NCBI GenBank assembly: GCA_946402275.1
Contig: CAMIVY010000001.1
Coordinates: forward strand, 186,001 to 250,000
From: an uncultured Prevotella sp.
Lineage (GTDB): Bacteria; Bacteroidota; Bacteroidia; Bacteroidales; Bacteroidaceae
Direction of reading: 5' to 3'
Length of the DNA: 64,000 nucleotides
The translations under genes were made by a program, and so were the position numbers. The notes beneath the pieces are model-generated. The model was not told the DNA's origin and made no database searches. It saw only the letters and a program-made list of their open reading frames with translations. Positions 43,666-51,315 of the stretch are shown piece after piece (position 1 is the stretch's first letter; every line of letters starts with the position of its first letter).

Positions 43666-44799
43666 TCAGTGACGGGTTATTCTGTAGAACAACGGATAGA
43701 GCGGATCACTTCCCTCTCTCTTAGGCTGCCAGATAATAGGTAAGGAGTTGTTAGGAGTATTATGGTTGAGAACCACGGTTAGCGCACATTGCTTGTAACC
43801 CAAATGATATCTTGTGTCTCCAGCATCATAACTGTTCATGTATGCCTCTGTAAATGCTGGCACATTAACATAACGTGGGTCTTTGATTATATTCATCATC
43901 GCCTTTGCTTCAGCGTCCTGATGGTTTGTAAACTTTGCGTCTTCATACAACATATCTATGCATTCCACCTCCACATTCAGCCATGTGTGCTGTTTCTTGT
44001 ATTCATCCAACATCTGATTGATATATGCCATTGATGCTTGGGTGGCTATCAGGAAATATAGATGGATGTCAAAACCATCTTCAAGCACTCCCCGAAACTT
44101 GGGATTGTTATGAATGGCCTCAAAGAATTTGGGCAATTTACCTCCGAATGACCCATCCGGCTTTTGGCGAATGAAAGATGACCCGCTGGCGGTAAAGTCA
44201 TCTATCAAGACAATACTCTCAAACTTCTTGGTGGCATCCTGTCCTACATCAACGCTTTTTCCCAACTCCTCTGCAAGTTCCTCTATCTTGTTGTCATCCG
44301 GATAGTAATTGGTCAACACCTGGTCGTTGTCCAAGTAACTGTTTCTACGGATAATATCTATATGTGAGCCATCACTAAGGCCAATGAACAACGTCTTCCT
44401 CTTATGCAACTTAAACTCAGGCGAATTGTCTAGTCGCCTGTAGTTGAACTTGTTGACCTTTTCACCGTTGGCTGTGTAGTCAACCACCACCTTTTCCCTA
44501 ATCAGCGGAATAATCTTGGTGTTGTAAAGTAAATCTATCAAATGCGAAATCTGGTTGGAGTTGATATAGATGATGTACTTCTTCACAAACCCATACATCC
44601 TTTTCCTGTCATCCAGATTATCAAACTGGCTCAGCCACAGATAGAAATTCCCTATGAACTTAATGCCGGGCATATACTGATCGTAGGAGTTGTACTTGAT
44701 ATCCGACATCAAATCCACCTCCTGAAGTTCATTTCTTGCTTCTATGTCATCCCAACCCATCAATTGGGTAAGATATTGCTTTGCCAGTTCAAACCGCAT
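43666..44799 (-). CDS. Phosphoribosyltransferase-like protein (PRTase-CE-like)
   Basis: The 377-residue protein contains the PRPP-loop motif IVLIDDFTASGSSF near residue 195, the hallmark of type I phosphoribosyltransferases, between a helical N-terminal region and an alpha/beta C-terminal region. The acidic pair Asp-Asp and the TASGSS loop are intact, so PRPP binding is likely. It lies 2 nt above the ATPase gene. In conflict operons such PRTase proteins may modify a nucleotide or NAD-like molecule. Substrate and reaction are unknown. Confidence 0.75.
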   Translation of the reverse strand: MRFELAKQYLTQLMGWDDIEARNELQEVDLMSDIKYNSYDQYMPGIKFIGNFYLWLSQFDNLDDRKRMYGFVKKYIIYINSNQISHLIDLLYNTKIIPLIREKVVVDYTANGEKVNKFNYRRLDNSPEFKLHKRKTLFIGLSDGSHIDIIRRNSYLDNDQVLTNYYPDDNKIEELAEELGKSVDVGQDATKKFESIVLIDDFTASGSSFIRQKPDGSFGGKLPKFFEAIHNNPKFRGVLEDGFDIHLYFLIATQASMAYINQMLDEYKKQHTWLNVEVECIDMLYEDAKFTNHQDAEAKAMMNIIKDPRYVNVPAFTEAYMNSYDAGDTRYHLGYKQCALTVVLNHNTPNNSLPIIWQPKREGSDPLYPLFYRITRH

Positions 44800-44803
44800 A
44801 CGT

Positions 44804-46678
44804 TCAAAACTTTATCTTAAAACCGTCTTTATTGACCTTAATCTTTCGCAAATAATATTTTATCACGTCCAGACCGCGCAATTCTCTCGGAGTCAGGTTC
44901 CAGCATGTTTCCGGATTGCGCGACACACCATCAACACTCAGGGAATAAGGCATGGAAAGCATTTCAAAGTCATTGCCCTCATAGTCACCACGATCGCCAA
45001 TGACAAGAACATCCTCAGAAATCTGTTTAACAGCCGTCTTGCTCGCCTTGGTGCTAACCACTATATCCATAGAATGGCTGGAACTCCATATATGAAGACG
45101 GTTGAGATTGTTGCTGAGAATAATCTCATTGCAAATCTCGTATGCTTTCTGTTTGTCAATACACGACAAAGATAGCTGAGTGCTATACTTTTTCAGCTTG
45201 TCGGGTTTAAAGTGATAACGTTTCAACTCTTTCTGGAGCGCAACCAGTTGTCCATCCAAAGGCGCATTCTTAACTGCTTCTATGGAAGATGTATCTTCTG
45301 TGAGCGGCACAATGACTGCGCCATTGTAGCACCCTAGATAAACCTGTGACCAGTATTCCTTCTTGACGGAGTTCTGGAGCAACTTGTGCATGGAATCTCC
45401 CCTACCTGTCATTATGGCAATCCGGATGCCCGCTGCAAGGAGTTTATTGATTTGCCTGGCTATAGACTCTTCAAGTTCTTCTTTCCAACGGGCATTTCTG
45501 TCCACATTGCAAATAGTCCCATCGTAATCCAGAGCCAACAGGTTATATTCTTTGTCTTGCAACCGAGATATGAACTCATCGTAGGCTTTACTGTATGCTT
45601 CATATTCGTTGACAGGAACCAGTGCTTTGCTCCCAAGCCTCAGCTTACGGCTGATGGCCAAATCCTTTATCGGTTGCTCAATGCTTTCGTCGCTGATGAG
45701 TTTGGCGTAGTTCAAATGATACAATTCTGTACCATAATCGGGTACGCCAGGGCGCCCGGGGTCAATGCTCCTCACCTCTCCAATGGCAGAAACGAATTGG
45801 AACGACTTTACCAATAAATCAATAGTGGCAAGTGGATTCCTAAGCTCAGATTCAATTCTGACGACGTGAACATCTTCTGGCATTTTGCTTAGGGTTTTTT
45901 CTGCCAGCTGACGGTCATTTTCATTCACCAACGCTACTATACAAGAGTTCCCTCCCTTCTTATCAAACCACTGGTGGCGGCCATGCCCGAAGTTGCGGTA
46001 GTCTGCCATTAGGACAGAACCTAAGGCAGCTTCAGAGAATTTGGATTCCAAATCAACAGCCACGGGCTCACTCAGGTTGCCATGAAGGACAATGAAGTTG
46101 TCAATTTTTGAGAGATCAAATGTATGATTAAGATTGTATCCTGTTCCCTTACCAATAAAATTAGATGGTTTGGCCTCAAAGAAACAGCGATAGACCAACA
46201 CGAAAAACGCCAATAGAGAGTTGGTTGCCAAGAAGCCATCTTTAACAGTGGGAATAGGGAAAGTGTGTTTCTTGAAATCAGGGTTACACTTTTCTATGAT
46301 GGCATCCAGTTTTGAACTCTCACGTAGACAAACACCCGCCATATCACCACGGCCAACTTCCAAACCACGTTGGAAAGCAATCAGGAAATCTTTGTTACGT
46401 CCACTGGCACTAAAGAACAAAAGCTTGCTGTCTCGTATGATAGCATCTGAACTTGTATCAAAAGCCAGAGGAGTCATAGGAACAGCGAGTCCACACATCT
46501 GCTTATAAAGCATGGCAGCATAGCTTGCCGCACTAAATGAGCCTCCACTTCCGATACAAATCATGGGTGTTCCGGCATTGACAGAGAAGAATGAGCGCAA
46601 CGCTGTTACGTCCTGCTTCTCTGCCCACCTTATGGTGTCCGATAGTTTTTCCAATTCTCCTTTGAATGGCTTCCCCAT
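44804..46678 (-). CDS. SIS-domain and HAD-phosphatase fusion protein
   Basis: Residues 1-350 resemble a SIS isomerase (ICIGSGGSFSAASYAAMLY, FFSASGRNKDFL, and a GlmS-like second half ending DYGTELYHLNYA). Residues 380-624 form a Cof-type HAD phosphatase (LLALDYDGTICNVDRNARW, IAIMTGRGDS, STKASKTAVK, VIGDRGDYEGND). The fusion suggests one enzyme that binds a phosphosugar and removes phosphate. Linked to a phosphoribosyltransferase and an ATPase, it is more likely part of a conflict or signalling pathway than of cell-wall synthesis. The start is 48 nt below the upstream stop, a gap filled by heptad repeats. Confidence 0.8.
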   Translation of the reverse strand: MGKPFKGELEKLSDTIRWAEKQDVTALRSFFSVNAGTPMICIGSGGSFSAASYAAMLYKQMCGLAVPMTPLAFDTSSDAIIRDSKLLFFSASGRNKDFLIAFQRGLEVGRGDMAGVCLRESSKLDAIIEKCNPDFKKHTFPIPTVKDGFLATNSLLAFFVLVYRCFFEAKPSNFIGKGTGYNLNHTFDLSKIDNFIVLHGNLSEPVAVDLESKFSEAALGSVLMADYRNFGHGRHQWFDKKGGNSCIVALVNENDRQLAEKTLSKMPEDVHVVRIESELRNPLATIDLLVKSFQFVSAIGEVRSIDPGRPGVPDYGTELYHLNYAKLISDESIEQPIKDLAISRKLRLGSKALVPVNEYEAYSKAYDEFISRLQDKEYNLLALDYDGTICNVDRNARWKEELEESIARQINKLLAAGIRIAIMTGRGDSMHKLLQNSVKKEYWSQVYLGCYNGAVIVPLTEDTSSIEAVKNAPLDGQLVALQKELKRYHFKPDKLKKYSTQLSLSCIDKQKAYEICNEIILSNNLNRLHIWSSSHSMDIVVSTKASKTAVKQISEDVLVIGDRGDYEGNDFEMLSMPYSLSVDGVSRNPETCWNLTPRELRGLDVIKYYLRKIKVNKDGFKIKF

Positions 46679-46692
46679 AACGCTTTCGCTTT

Positions 46693-46720
46693 AGTTTCAA
46701 GTTTAATGTTCAAAGTTTCA
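46693..46720. repeat. Heptad repeats between operon genes
   Basis: AGTTTCA, AGTTTAA, TGTTCAA and AGTTTCA lie between the 491-residue gene and the SIS-HAD gene of one operon. Confidence 0.7.
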
Positions 46721-46726
46721 AGTAAT

Positions 46727-48202
46727 TCAGCCTTCCGACATTTTACTTCTTACATCTCGTAATACCTTGGCTGCCTCAGTCCACTTATCCTCGTTACAGA
46801 AATCAGGGTTCCTGAAATACTTGTTGAATGAAGGCCCTGCAATTGGAAACTCTTCATCTTCCCTACTCTCCACACGCGACAAGGCTTCATACAGCTTGTC
46901 GCTGAAAGGAGTTGCTTTCTTGAACAGGCTCAGGTCTGCAGCTTCACGTAGCAGATGAACGTAGGTTTCCATCTTGATTTTGTCAAGGCCATCTTCCAAC
47001 AGCTTTAACAGTTCCACCTGTGGCTCTCTTAACGACACATCAATCTTGGTTGAGAACCAACGATGGAACAGTTCATTCAGGTCAGCAACAGTCTTACCGT
47101 ATGCCATACAAGGCAATAGGCGTGCATTGTAATATTCCACTTTCTTGAGCACACGGTTAATCCTTTGCTGGATATCTACAGAGTGTGTTGCCGTGTTATC
47201 AAAGCGTTCCTTTAATGTACCCTCCAGTTGTCCGCACATGGCTGTCATCAAGAGGAGCAAGGTTTGAATGTGCTCTTCCTCTCCGTCGCTTAAGGTAACA
47301 TCCTTGCGTACCAGAAAGTCAACAATATTATCCTCGTTCAAAACTGGGAAATGTTGACCAGCGTTCAGGTCCACAAAGAAAAGGGCTTTGGCAAACAGCT
47401 CATCAGTAGCCCAGGGCTGGGCGTTTGCAGGGATATGCTTGGTGGCGGGATTAATCTCATTCTCCTCAAAGATGCTCTTTAAACCACCCAACAGTTCATT
47501 CCGTTCACTCTCTGAAAGATCCAAACCTGCCAGTTCATCCTTCCCAACAAGAGACTTAATCCGCTGCTTCAAGTATAGTAGTTGCCTGATAACAGAGGCA
47601 TTGCGCTTGGTCCTGCAGAAGTACTGGTAATCCTGCAGTTCAGTCTGAATGGATTCTTTCCTACTGGCGTTGCCAAGATATTCCCTCAGAGCCTTGCCGC
47701 GTACTTCTTTAGATGTCTTCAATGGCAATATGGCCAGGTTGCTCAGATTAGTCTTGAGAGAATCAAATGCCTTTTCCAAATCAACGATGGACTCGTGGTA
47801 TGGCTTACTGGCTATTTTGTCATACGGATACTGAAGTTTTGCCGTATCATCAGTAACAGCATTCCTGTCACACAGTTTCTCCATCAGTGATCTTAACCGT
47901 AATGCACGTCCCTCTCCTATGGCTATATCCTGTTCCAACAGGAATTCCGGCTTGTTTAGCTTCTCCTTCCAGTTTTGGATTTTGCGTAGCCACTCGTCAA
48001 AGGGGAAACTGACATAGAAACTAATATCCAGCTCCTCCGACATTCGCTTATACTGCGTAGTTACCCCTTCCGCCACATTCTGGGCATACAGCACAAACAG
48101 GAGTATGTCAGTATGACGGAAAAGGTCTGCAAGATTCGCCTGAGTCATCAAGAACTCAAGCACTTGCAGACGGGCAGTTATATGTTTTGTCTCTTCGTAC
48201 AT
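46727..48202 (-). CDS. Large helical hypothetical protein, first gene of PRTase/Orc-like operon
   Basis: The 491-residue protein is almost wholly helical and highly charged, without signal peptide, membrane helices or recognised catalytic motif. It begins MYEETKHITARLQVLEFLM. Coiled-coil-like stretches occur near residues 190-250 and 330-400. It heads the five-gene operon. An interrupted palindrome at 48266-48280 lies upstream. It could be a scaffold or a sensor of infection; function unknown. Confidence 0.7.
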   Translation of the reverse strand: MYEETKHITARLQVLEFLMTQANLADLFRHTDILLFVLYAQNVAEGVTTQYKRMSEELDISFYVSFPFDEWLRKIQNWKEKLNKPEFLLEQDIAIGEGRALRLRSLMEKLCDRNAVTDDTAKLQYPYDKIASKPYHESIVDLEKAFDSLKTNLSNLAILPLKTSKEVRGKALREYLGNASRKESIQTELQDYQYFCRTKRNASVIRQLLYLKQRIKSLVGKDELAGLDLSESERNELLGGLKSIFEENEINPATKHIPANAQPWATDELFAKALFFVDLNAGQHFPVLNEDNIVDFLVRKDVTLSDGEEEHIQTLLLLMTAMCGQLEGTLKERFDNTATHSVDIQQRINRVLKKVEYYNARLLPCMAYGKTVADLNELFHRWFSTKIDVSLREPQVELLKLLEDGLDKIKMETYVHLLREAADLSLFKKATPFSDKLYEALSRVESREDEEFPIAGPSFNKYFRNPDFCNEDKWTEAAKVLRDVRSKMSEG

Positions 48203-48265
48203 ATTCTCTTCTGGTAAAGATAGTGATTATTCAGGTGATGGCCATCTCCAGCAATGTGAAAAGAG

Positions 48266-48280
48266 GTGATTGCCAATCAC
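48266..48280. promoter_or_regulatory. Interrupted palindrome upstream of the PRTase/Orc-like operon
   Basis: GTGATTG, one base, CAATCAC is a perfect inverted repeat 64 nt before the first start codon of the operon. It could be an operator. The remainder of 48203-48537 holds heptad repeats and no gene. Confidence 0.45.
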
Positions 48281-48399
48281 ATTTATCTGTAACTCACTGT
48301 ATATCAACACCTGAAAAATACTTGAATTAATAATCCAAAGTGATTTTTAAGAGGGAGTCTCTTGCTTTTTCTTTGCCATCGAAATCGAACGACAAGCGT

Positions 48400-48446
48400 C
48401 AGTTTCAAGTTTCAAGTTCTTCGACGAGCGAAGCGACAAAGTCGAT
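48400..48446. repeat. Heptads plus 29-bp repeat shared with the M15 gene
   Basis: AGTTTCA AGTTTCA is followed by TTCTTCGACGAGCGAAGC and then GACAAAGTCGA. The same 29 bp occur inside the neighbouring peptidase gene at about 48853-48881. Confidence 0.8.
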
Positions 48447-48537
48447 GACCAAGTTTCAGGTGCACATGAGACAGGCAGCAAGAAACGAACTGACCCCGAA
48501 GGTTTCACCGAGTTAATTCACTTAATGTTTTTTTTAA

Positions 48538-49101
48538 ATGTATACGTGTATGGACAATAACATTTATTTATCACCTCACTTCTCCCTCAAGGAGATGACG
48601 GACAGCCAGACGGCGGTAAGGTATGGCATCGCTAACGTGCCGTCGGAGCAGGAGATCGAGAACCTGCGCAGGCTTTGCCAAGGAACGCTGGAACCTCTGA
48701 GAGAGGCGCTGCAACTGCCGGTGGTCATCAACAGCGGGTTCAGGACCAAGGCGCTGAACGACAAGTTGGCTCATTCCTCGAAGTATAGCCAGCATGCGGC
48801 GGGACAGGCAGCGGACTTCTACGTCAGCTCTGCTGGTTCAATAGTTCAAGGTTCTTCGACGAGCGAAGCGACAAAGTCGAGCGCAAAGGTTCAAGGACGT
48901 CGGGAACTGCTTATCAGGGCGTTCCGTGAGATGCTGCAGAACCCGAAGATTGACTACGACCAGTTGATCCTGTATCCGAGCTTCATCCATGTGAGTTATG
49001 TCTCCAAGGAGAAGAACCGTCGCGGCATCCTGTTAGGTCAGAGGAACGGTAAACTGGGCTACGGACGACTCACTCGCGCTGACGCGCTCAAGATCGAGTA
49101 A
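48538..49101 (+). CDS. M15-family peptidase, cassette B
   Basis: The 187-residue paralogue of the gene at 2625 keeps LSPHFSLKEM, NSGFRTKALN, the zinc motif QHAAGQAADFYV and FIHVSY. It is a likely peptidoglycan peptidase without a visible signal peptide. It has the same double start (MYTCMDNN). Its linker contains an intergenic-type repeat translated as SSTSEATKSSAK, whereas cassette A has a different repeat at that place. So both copies accepted repeat DNA in frame. The protein is clearly diverged from copy A, so the cassette duplication is not recent. Confidence 0.85.
   Translation: MYTCMDNNIYLSPHFSLKEMTDSQTAVRYGIANVPSEQEIENLRRLCQGTLEPLREALQLPVVINSGFRTKALNDKLAHSSKYSQHAAGQAADFYVSSAGSIVQGSSTSEATKSSAKVQGRRELLIRAFREMLQNPKIDYDQLILYPSFIHVSYVSKEKNRRGILLGQRNGKLGYGRLTRADALKIE
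48835..48897. repeat. Repeat inserted in frame in M15 gene B
   Basis: GGTTCAATAGTTCAAGG, then TTCTTCGACGAGCGAAGC, GACAAAGTCGA and AAAGGTTCAAGG form a mixed heptad/palindrome repeat that also occurs outside genes at 48412-48446. Confidence 0.75.
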
Positions 49102-49104
49102 ACT

Positions 49105-49160
49105 CGAGTTCAAGGTTTAAGGTCTTTGAACTGGGCGCAAGCCCGTTGAACTTTGAACTA
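49105..49160. repeat. Heptads between cassette B genes 1 and 2
   Basis: GTTCAAG GTTTAAG and, inverted, TTGAACT TTGAACT flank a short GGGCGCAAGCCC palindrome. The inverted arms could form a hairpin. Confidence 0.65.
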
Positions 49161-49195
49161 AAATTTTTCAATTTCTAATTTAAAATTTTACAATT

Positions 49196-49675
49196 ATGGC
49201 ACAAATTAAACAAGTCGGCATTGGCCGCAAATCAACAGGTACCATCGACGGTATCACGTATTACACTCTAAACGGCAAGACCTTTGCCCGTACAACTCCA
49301 ACCATGCCTGCCAGCGTGTATAACACGCCCGAGGCTCGCACTCGTCAGGCTATCTTCAAGATGGTGCAGATGCATATGAAGCATCACCTGCGCACTATCC
49401 GCCAGACCATCACGGCAAAGACCGGAACTCCCTGCAATCGCTACTACAGCCAGAACAAGAAGGGACTGAGCGCTGCACTGCAGACCACTATCAACGCAGA
49501 TGGCACGGTGACTACCGGCCAGTACTCCGGAGGCTCCAACACAGGTGGTAACGGCAACACCGGCGACAACACCGGCGGCGGAACCACCACGGGTGGCGGT
49601 ACAGACCCCTATCCTGATCCCGACCCTAGCACAGGCGGTGGCGGCAACACCGGTGACAATGGCGACGAGGGTTAA
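49196..49675 (+). CDS. MAQIKQ family protein, internally shortened, cassette B
   Basis: This 159-residue paralogue of the protein at 3208 is very similar over residues 1-96 but then jumps from ALQ directly to TTINADG, omitting 74 residues present in copy A (97-170). CAG triplets occur at both ends of the missing block, which suggests a deletion at short homology, in frame. The low-complexity tail is longer here (Gly, Asn, Thr, Asp-Pro). Function unknown. Confidence 0.75.
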   Translation: MAQIKQVGIGRKSTGTIDGITYYTLNGKTFARTTPTMPASVYNTPEARTRQAIFKMVQMHMKHHLRTIRQTITAKTGTPCNRYYSQNKKGLSAALQTTINADGTVTTGQYSGGSNTGGNGNTGDNTGGGTTTGGGTDPYPDPDPSTGGGGNTGDNGDEG

Positions 49676-49692
49676 TCCTCTTCCTTAACTCA

Positions 49693-49717
49693 CACAGATG
49701 ACACAGATGGCACGGAT
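49693..49717 (+). repeat. CACAGAT 9-nt-period repeat, outer left of copy B
   Basis: Units at 49693, 49702 and 49711 (the last CACGGAT). It matches the left repeat of copy A. Confidence 0.8.
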
Positions 49718-49754
49718 ATTATTATCTAAACGCCAAAGAAGTCGCATTGGTAAA

Positions 49755-49874
49755 TTTCAGATGAACAGTTGAATTTATTGGAAGAACTTCTTTAAGTTCA
49801 CTTTAAAGATTCTTCAACTAAATACAACCTTTGTTCTTAACAAAGCAATCATGAAAAATGATTGTCATCTGAAA
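49755..49874 (-). other. Cloverleaf-forming element L
   Basis: A 120-nt four-way junction can form. The outer stem TTTCAGATGA (49755-49764) pairs with TCATCTGAAA (49865-49874). Arm 1 is long (AGTTGAA 49767-49773 with TTCAACT 49813-49819). Arm 2 is CTTTGTT/AACAAAG with a 3-nt loop (49829-49845). Arm 3 is CAATCAT/ATGATTG with a 5-nt loop (49846-49864) and abuts arm 2 and the outer stem. Element R has the same layout with different sequence, inverted. It is absent from cassette A. Strand is arbitrary. No coding potential. Confidence 0.7.
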
Positions 49875-49886
49875 CGAGGGTAAAAA

Positions 49887-49911
49887 ATCTGTGTAATCTG
49901 TGAAATCTGTG
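49887..49911 (+). repeat. ATCTGTG 9-nt-period repeat, inner left of copy B
   Basis: Units at 49887, 49896 and 49905. Together with 49693-49717 it brackets element L as inverted repeats. Confidence 0.8.
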
Positions 49912-49916
49912 CGACA

Positions 49917-50288
49917 CTAATTAGCAATGCGGATGATGCCCTCTCTGATGTTGTTTGACGAGAAGTTCACCAAGAGGCCTATGCGCTTATCCAGAAGCCT
50001 TAGATATGTAAGCAGTTGTTTTGCAAACACCGGCTTCATCTCTTCGACAGACTTTAGCTCTACGATAATTCTATTCTCGATGAGCAAATCCAGGCGAAGA
50101 GCAGTTTTGAGACAGTTCCCTTTATAGCTAATGGGAACCTCCATCTGCCGGGCTACTTGAAGCCCCTGCTGCTGGAGTTCAAACACTAAGGCTTCTTCAT
50201 ACACAGATTCCAGCAAACCCGGCCCCAAGGTGTTGTAAACCTCGAAGATTGCCCCTCTTATCTGGTATGTCAGTTCGTTGTCTGTCAT
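49917..50288 (-). CDS. GxxExxY protein, copy B
   Basis: The protein is identical to copy A (123 residues, GLLESVYE, RLDLLIEN..IIVELKS). The DNA also appears identical from about 49927 to 50290, the full gene plus a few bases. The start at 50288 is chosen to match copy A; an in-frame Met 12 codons upstream is not conserved. Because neighbouring cassette genes are diverged, the gene must have been copied or converted recently. Two inverted cloverleaf elements lie on either side, each within its own CACAGAT/ATCTGTG repeats. Confidence 0.9.
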   Translation of the reverse strand: MTDNELTYQIRGAIFEVYNTLGPGLLESVYEEALVFELQQQGLQVARQMEVPISYKGNCLKTALRLDLLIENRIIVELKSVEEMKPVFAKQLLTYLRLLDKRIGLLVNFSSNNIREGIIRIAN

Positions 50289-50303
50289 AAATATCTTATC
50301 TCG

Positions 50304-50328
50304 CACAGATACCACTGATAGCACAGAT
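50304..50328 (+). repeat. CACAGAT 9-nt-period repeat, inner right of copy B
   Basis: Units at 50304, 50313 (CACTGAT) and 50322. With 50495-50519 it brackets element R. Confidence 0.8.
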
Positions 50329-50330
50329 TA

Positions 50331-50466
50331 TTCTTGGTGATATTGATGACAGTATTGACCAATACTGCTTTGCCTAGAGCAAAGGTTCAATTTTTCTAAA
50401 GTGTATCTGAGAGCTCGCTTTCAAGGACACTTATGTAAAAGAGAACAAATCATCAATATCTAAGAA
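50331..50466 (+). other. Cloverleaf-forming element R (inverted relative to L)
   Basis: The outer stem is GATATTGATGA (50339-50349) with TCATCAATATC (50450-50460), extended by TTCTT/AAGAA (50331-50335, 50462-50466). Inside are CAGTATT/AATACTG (50350-50367), CTTTGC/GCAAAG (50368-50384), and a long arm with GTTC/GAAC and AAGTGT/ACACTT (50385-50446). Read on the minus strand the order is outer stem, long arm, CTTTG hairpin, CA-TG hairpin, outer stem: the same as element L. Sequence differs while pairing is kept, the sign of a conserved structure. Confidence 0.7.
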
Positions 50467-50494
50467 AACAGCTAAAGGGTTAATATCAAATAAT

Positions 50495-50519
50495 ATCTGT
50501 GAAATCTGTGAAATCTGTG
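50495..50519 (+). repeat. ATCTGTG 9-nt-period repeat, outer right of copy B
   Basis: Units at 50495, 50504 and 50513. It is followed by the same leader of the smalltalk gene as in cassette A. Confidence 0.8.
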
Positions 50520-50555
50520 TGACCTATTAATTAACAATTAAAATCAGTGTGAATT

Positions 50556-50783
50556 ATGAAAAAGTTGTTTCAGAAGCTTCTGGCCAAGCTCGTAAAAAAG
50601 GCCATCAACAAGTCGGTTAACGACGTAGTGTCTAACCACGATGCTCCCGATATGGATCACATTGTGGTTCCCGGCGATGACTCCAAGAAAAACCTCTGGA
50701 AGTTCATCCTGCAGACTCTCATCAGCATCCTAACGGCCATCCTGACCGCCCTGGGTGCAACGAGTTGCATGGGATTGCACTAG
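50556..50783 (+). CDS. Extended smalltalk-type small membrane protein, cassette B
   Basis: The 75-residue paralogue of the protein at 4331 has the same Lys-rich N-terminal helix and the same C-terminal KKNLWKFILQ, membrane helix and LGATSC. Changes are confined to the acidic linker (residues 22-42). The leader up to about 35 nt before the start is identical in both cassettes, which suggests a conserved expression signal. Confidence 0.8.
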   Translation: MKKLFQKLLAKLVKKAINKSVNDVVSNHDAPDMDHIVVPGDDSKKNLWKFILQTLISILTAILTALGATSCMGLH

Positions 50784-50812
50784 CGTGTGGTTAAAGGTTG
50801 ACCTTCGGTCTT

Positions 50813-50970
50813 CCTCCTCCTTGCAAGGCAGAGTTCAAACAAGTTTGGCTCTGCTCTTGCTTCGAGCGTCGGTTCAAGGGTTCAAGGTTCAAGATTATCT
50901 TGGCCTTGGGCCCGAGGGCCTTCACTTTGAACTTTGAACTGACCTTAAGGTCGTTGAACTTTGAACTATT
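50813..50970. repeat. Dispersed 61-bp repeat copy 2, followed by heptads
   Basis: 50813-50873 matches 36718-36778. It is followed by GGTTCAA GGGTTCAA GGTTCAA and by inverted TTTGAAC TTTGAAC pairs up to 50970. The block fills the space between the smalltalk gene and the next gene; the hairpin seen there in cassette A is missing. Confidence 0.7.
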
Positions 50971-50984
50971 AATTATCGAATGAA

Positions 50985-51290
50985 ATGAGAACAATTAAAT
51001 ATATCTTAGTCAATGAAACAGGTAATGAAACCGCTGTTCGTGCTATTGGTAACAGCCCTGTGTCTGAACTCAGATTCCACAGCAACATCGTCGTCGCACC
51101 TCGAAAATGGCAGGTGCCAGGCTCCAATGAGCGTCGGGAACTACTGGACCAACTGGTATTCCTGCGTCGCCACAACCCCGATGCCAAAATCCTAGGTGTA
51201 TCGGAAATCGACCCTTCAACCTCTCACACCCCCGTGCACGTCAACCCTGAAATGAATGCGCTGCGCCGCGAAATGAGCGATCTGCCGTAA
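50985..51290 (+). CDS. Cassette B hypothetical protein, 101 residues
   Basis: The paralogue of the protein at 4644 shares IKYILVNET, SPVSELR, AKILGVSE and the end REMSDLP. It has an inserted PRKWQVPGSNERRE segment. No family is recognised. It is the last gene of cassette B and runs towards a convergent STAS-like gene that ends at 51316; the terminator of cassette A is not preserved here. Confidence 0.7.
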   Translation: MRTIKYILVNETGNETAVRAIGNSPVSELRFHSNIVVAPRKWQVPGSNERRELLDQLVFLRRHNPDAKILGVSEIDPSTSHTPVHVNPEMNALRREMSDLP

Positions 51291-51315
51291 GGTGGGTCGC
51301 TTGTTTGTGGTCGAC

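Noticed and set aside
49755..49874. Cloverleaf element L considered as a tRNA
   Set aside because: The outer stem is 10 bp, and there is no T-loop sequence, no conserved D-loop and no plausible anticodon arm; the arm sizes do not fit.
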